Assembly (NCBI RefSeq): GCF_030704535.1 | Contig: NC_081817.1 | Span: 4,845,501 to 4,909,500, forward strand | Length of the DNA: 64,000 bases | DNA from: Vitis vinifera | Taxonomy: Eukaryota > Streptophyta > Magnoliopsida > Vitales > Vitaceae | Direction of reading: 5' to 3' | Shown: piece after piece, positions 63,011-64,000 of the stretch | How positions within the stretch are numbered: the stretch's first letter is position 1 | How the letters are laid out: each line of letters begins with the position of its first letter | Notes under the pieces: model-generated | The model's database searches: none | What the model saw: only the letters and a program-made list of their open reading frames with translations | What the model was told of the DNA's origin: nothing | Made by a program: the position numbers and the translations under genes

Positions 63011-64000
63011 GTAAGTACACTTCAAAACTGGATGCCTCCCTATTTTATTTTTTAGATAAGATGCTCATTTTTTTCCCCTTCATTTTGGTTGTTAACATTC
63101 TGTTTTGCTGGGAACCCCCATTATCAATATGTTGCAAGTGTCCTAACACTCCAATATGATAAAATGTGCTTTTTGGGGTTATTATTTGCTGCTTGATACA
63201 GTTGACTGTATAGAAAAACAGGAAGATGAGGAGAATGGATGTTTTGTTTTTCCCTTGTTTCCGCTCATTCTTCAATTAACCTTCTTGGAGGATTTCTGCT
63301 AAATATTGGTAAAAGATGTTAAAATTTTGAATGTGAGCTAACTCTTGTGATTCTATTGAGCCATATATTTTTGTTCCTGTTTGTCTTTTTCTTTGATCCT
63401 AGGCTTAATAAAAATAGCCCCATACCATCTACAAACATGGTTTGCTCCTTATTAAACTTAATACACCTTACTACTCAATAATGTTAACCCCTAAAAAGAA
63501 ATGTGGATTATTGTTTTTAAAACATATGGAGGGTTTAGATGTAAGTTCCTTGATATCATTCATTTGACTACAAAAGTTGCTGATTAGTACTTGCCAAACG
63601 AAGGAGAGTAATGTCATGTAAGTTGTACAACTGTCTTTTCTTTTCTGATGAAAAGATATGTACTAATTATTTAAAAACAATCTAATGAATTTAATTCAGA
63701 AAAGCATTTTCAAAGGCTTTTGATTATGCCAGTAGTTGTTTTTAACTCTTTCCTTAATGTGGATTTCCTTTGTTCTTATTTTTTAACTTAATGTTTGGTT
63801 TCCAAATGTTCTTTCTTATTTTCGTAGATTGTTCACTTCAATTAGAAGTGTTCTTATTTCTATTACAAAGTGTTCTAATTTATATATTCAGACTTTTCCA
63901 AATTGTTGTTCTTGTTTTATAGGTCTATAGTATTTCATGGATATGCTTATCAAAAAAATGCTTCACTGATCATTGTTCATCAATCATGTTGTAGACTTTT
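63011..64000 (+). other. GET4 intron 8, to the window edge
   Basis: AT-rich with no further GET4 exon seen; the next exon should begin by completing a Met codon (AT/G). A CTTATC plus A7 word near 63949 may be another LINE tail. Confidence 0.5.

Overview
The window is plant nuclear DNA. It has multi-exon genes with GT-AG introns, AT-rich non-coding sequence, plant-type copia, hAT and L1-type LINE elements, and typical plant proteins (RCI2/LTI6, a plant PWWP protein, an ARP1-like RRM protein). The LINE proteins and the LINE 3' ends (a CTTATC word before poly-A) look most like grapevine (Vitis). That assignment is recalled from general knowledge and was not checked by a search. No new multi-gene system is visible. 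The unusual content is nested or patterned repeats and several gene-structure oddities.

Layout: (1) 1-1.4 kb, a plus-strand RRM RNA-binding protein gene in six exons. (2) 3.17-14.60 kb, an old, broken Ty1/copia LTR retrotransposon. A 4.8-kb hAT DNA transposon (5944-10715) with a nearly complete four-exon transposase gene split its protease region. (3) 15.6-23.7 kb, a PWWP-domain protein of about 1877 residues coded by one very long exon, with an upstream intron and a 4-codon uORF. (4) 24.5-30 kb, a nine-exon plus-strand gene for a Ser-rich protein I do not recognise; two neighbouring 204-nt exons are a tandem duplication. (5) 30.8-33.8 kb, a 3.0-kb non-coding element with symmetric ends and two arrays of a 21-bp minisatellite, into which a 395-bp MITE has inserted. 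(6) 34.2-48.1 kb, three minus-strand genes: ribosomal protein S23 (uS12), an RCI2/PMP3 membrane proteolipid, and an LYR-motif protein whose coding intron holds a decayed LINE. (7) 48.1-64 kb, the plus-strand GET4 gene (tail-anchored protein insertion), head-to-head with the LYR gene across a short shared promoter. It runs off the right edge, and its sixth coding intron holds a nearly full-length LINE (about 56.1-62.1 kb).

The host genes are ordinary housekeeping or regulatory genes with no visible common pathway: RNA binding, chromatin reading, translation, membrane stress proteolipid, mitochondrial LYR assembly and the GET pathway. Exon boundaries were set by reading frame, splice dinucleotides and protein continuity. 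UTR limits are approximate. Coordinates of multi-exon CDS entries run from start codon to stop codon and include introns; exon lists are in the evidence.
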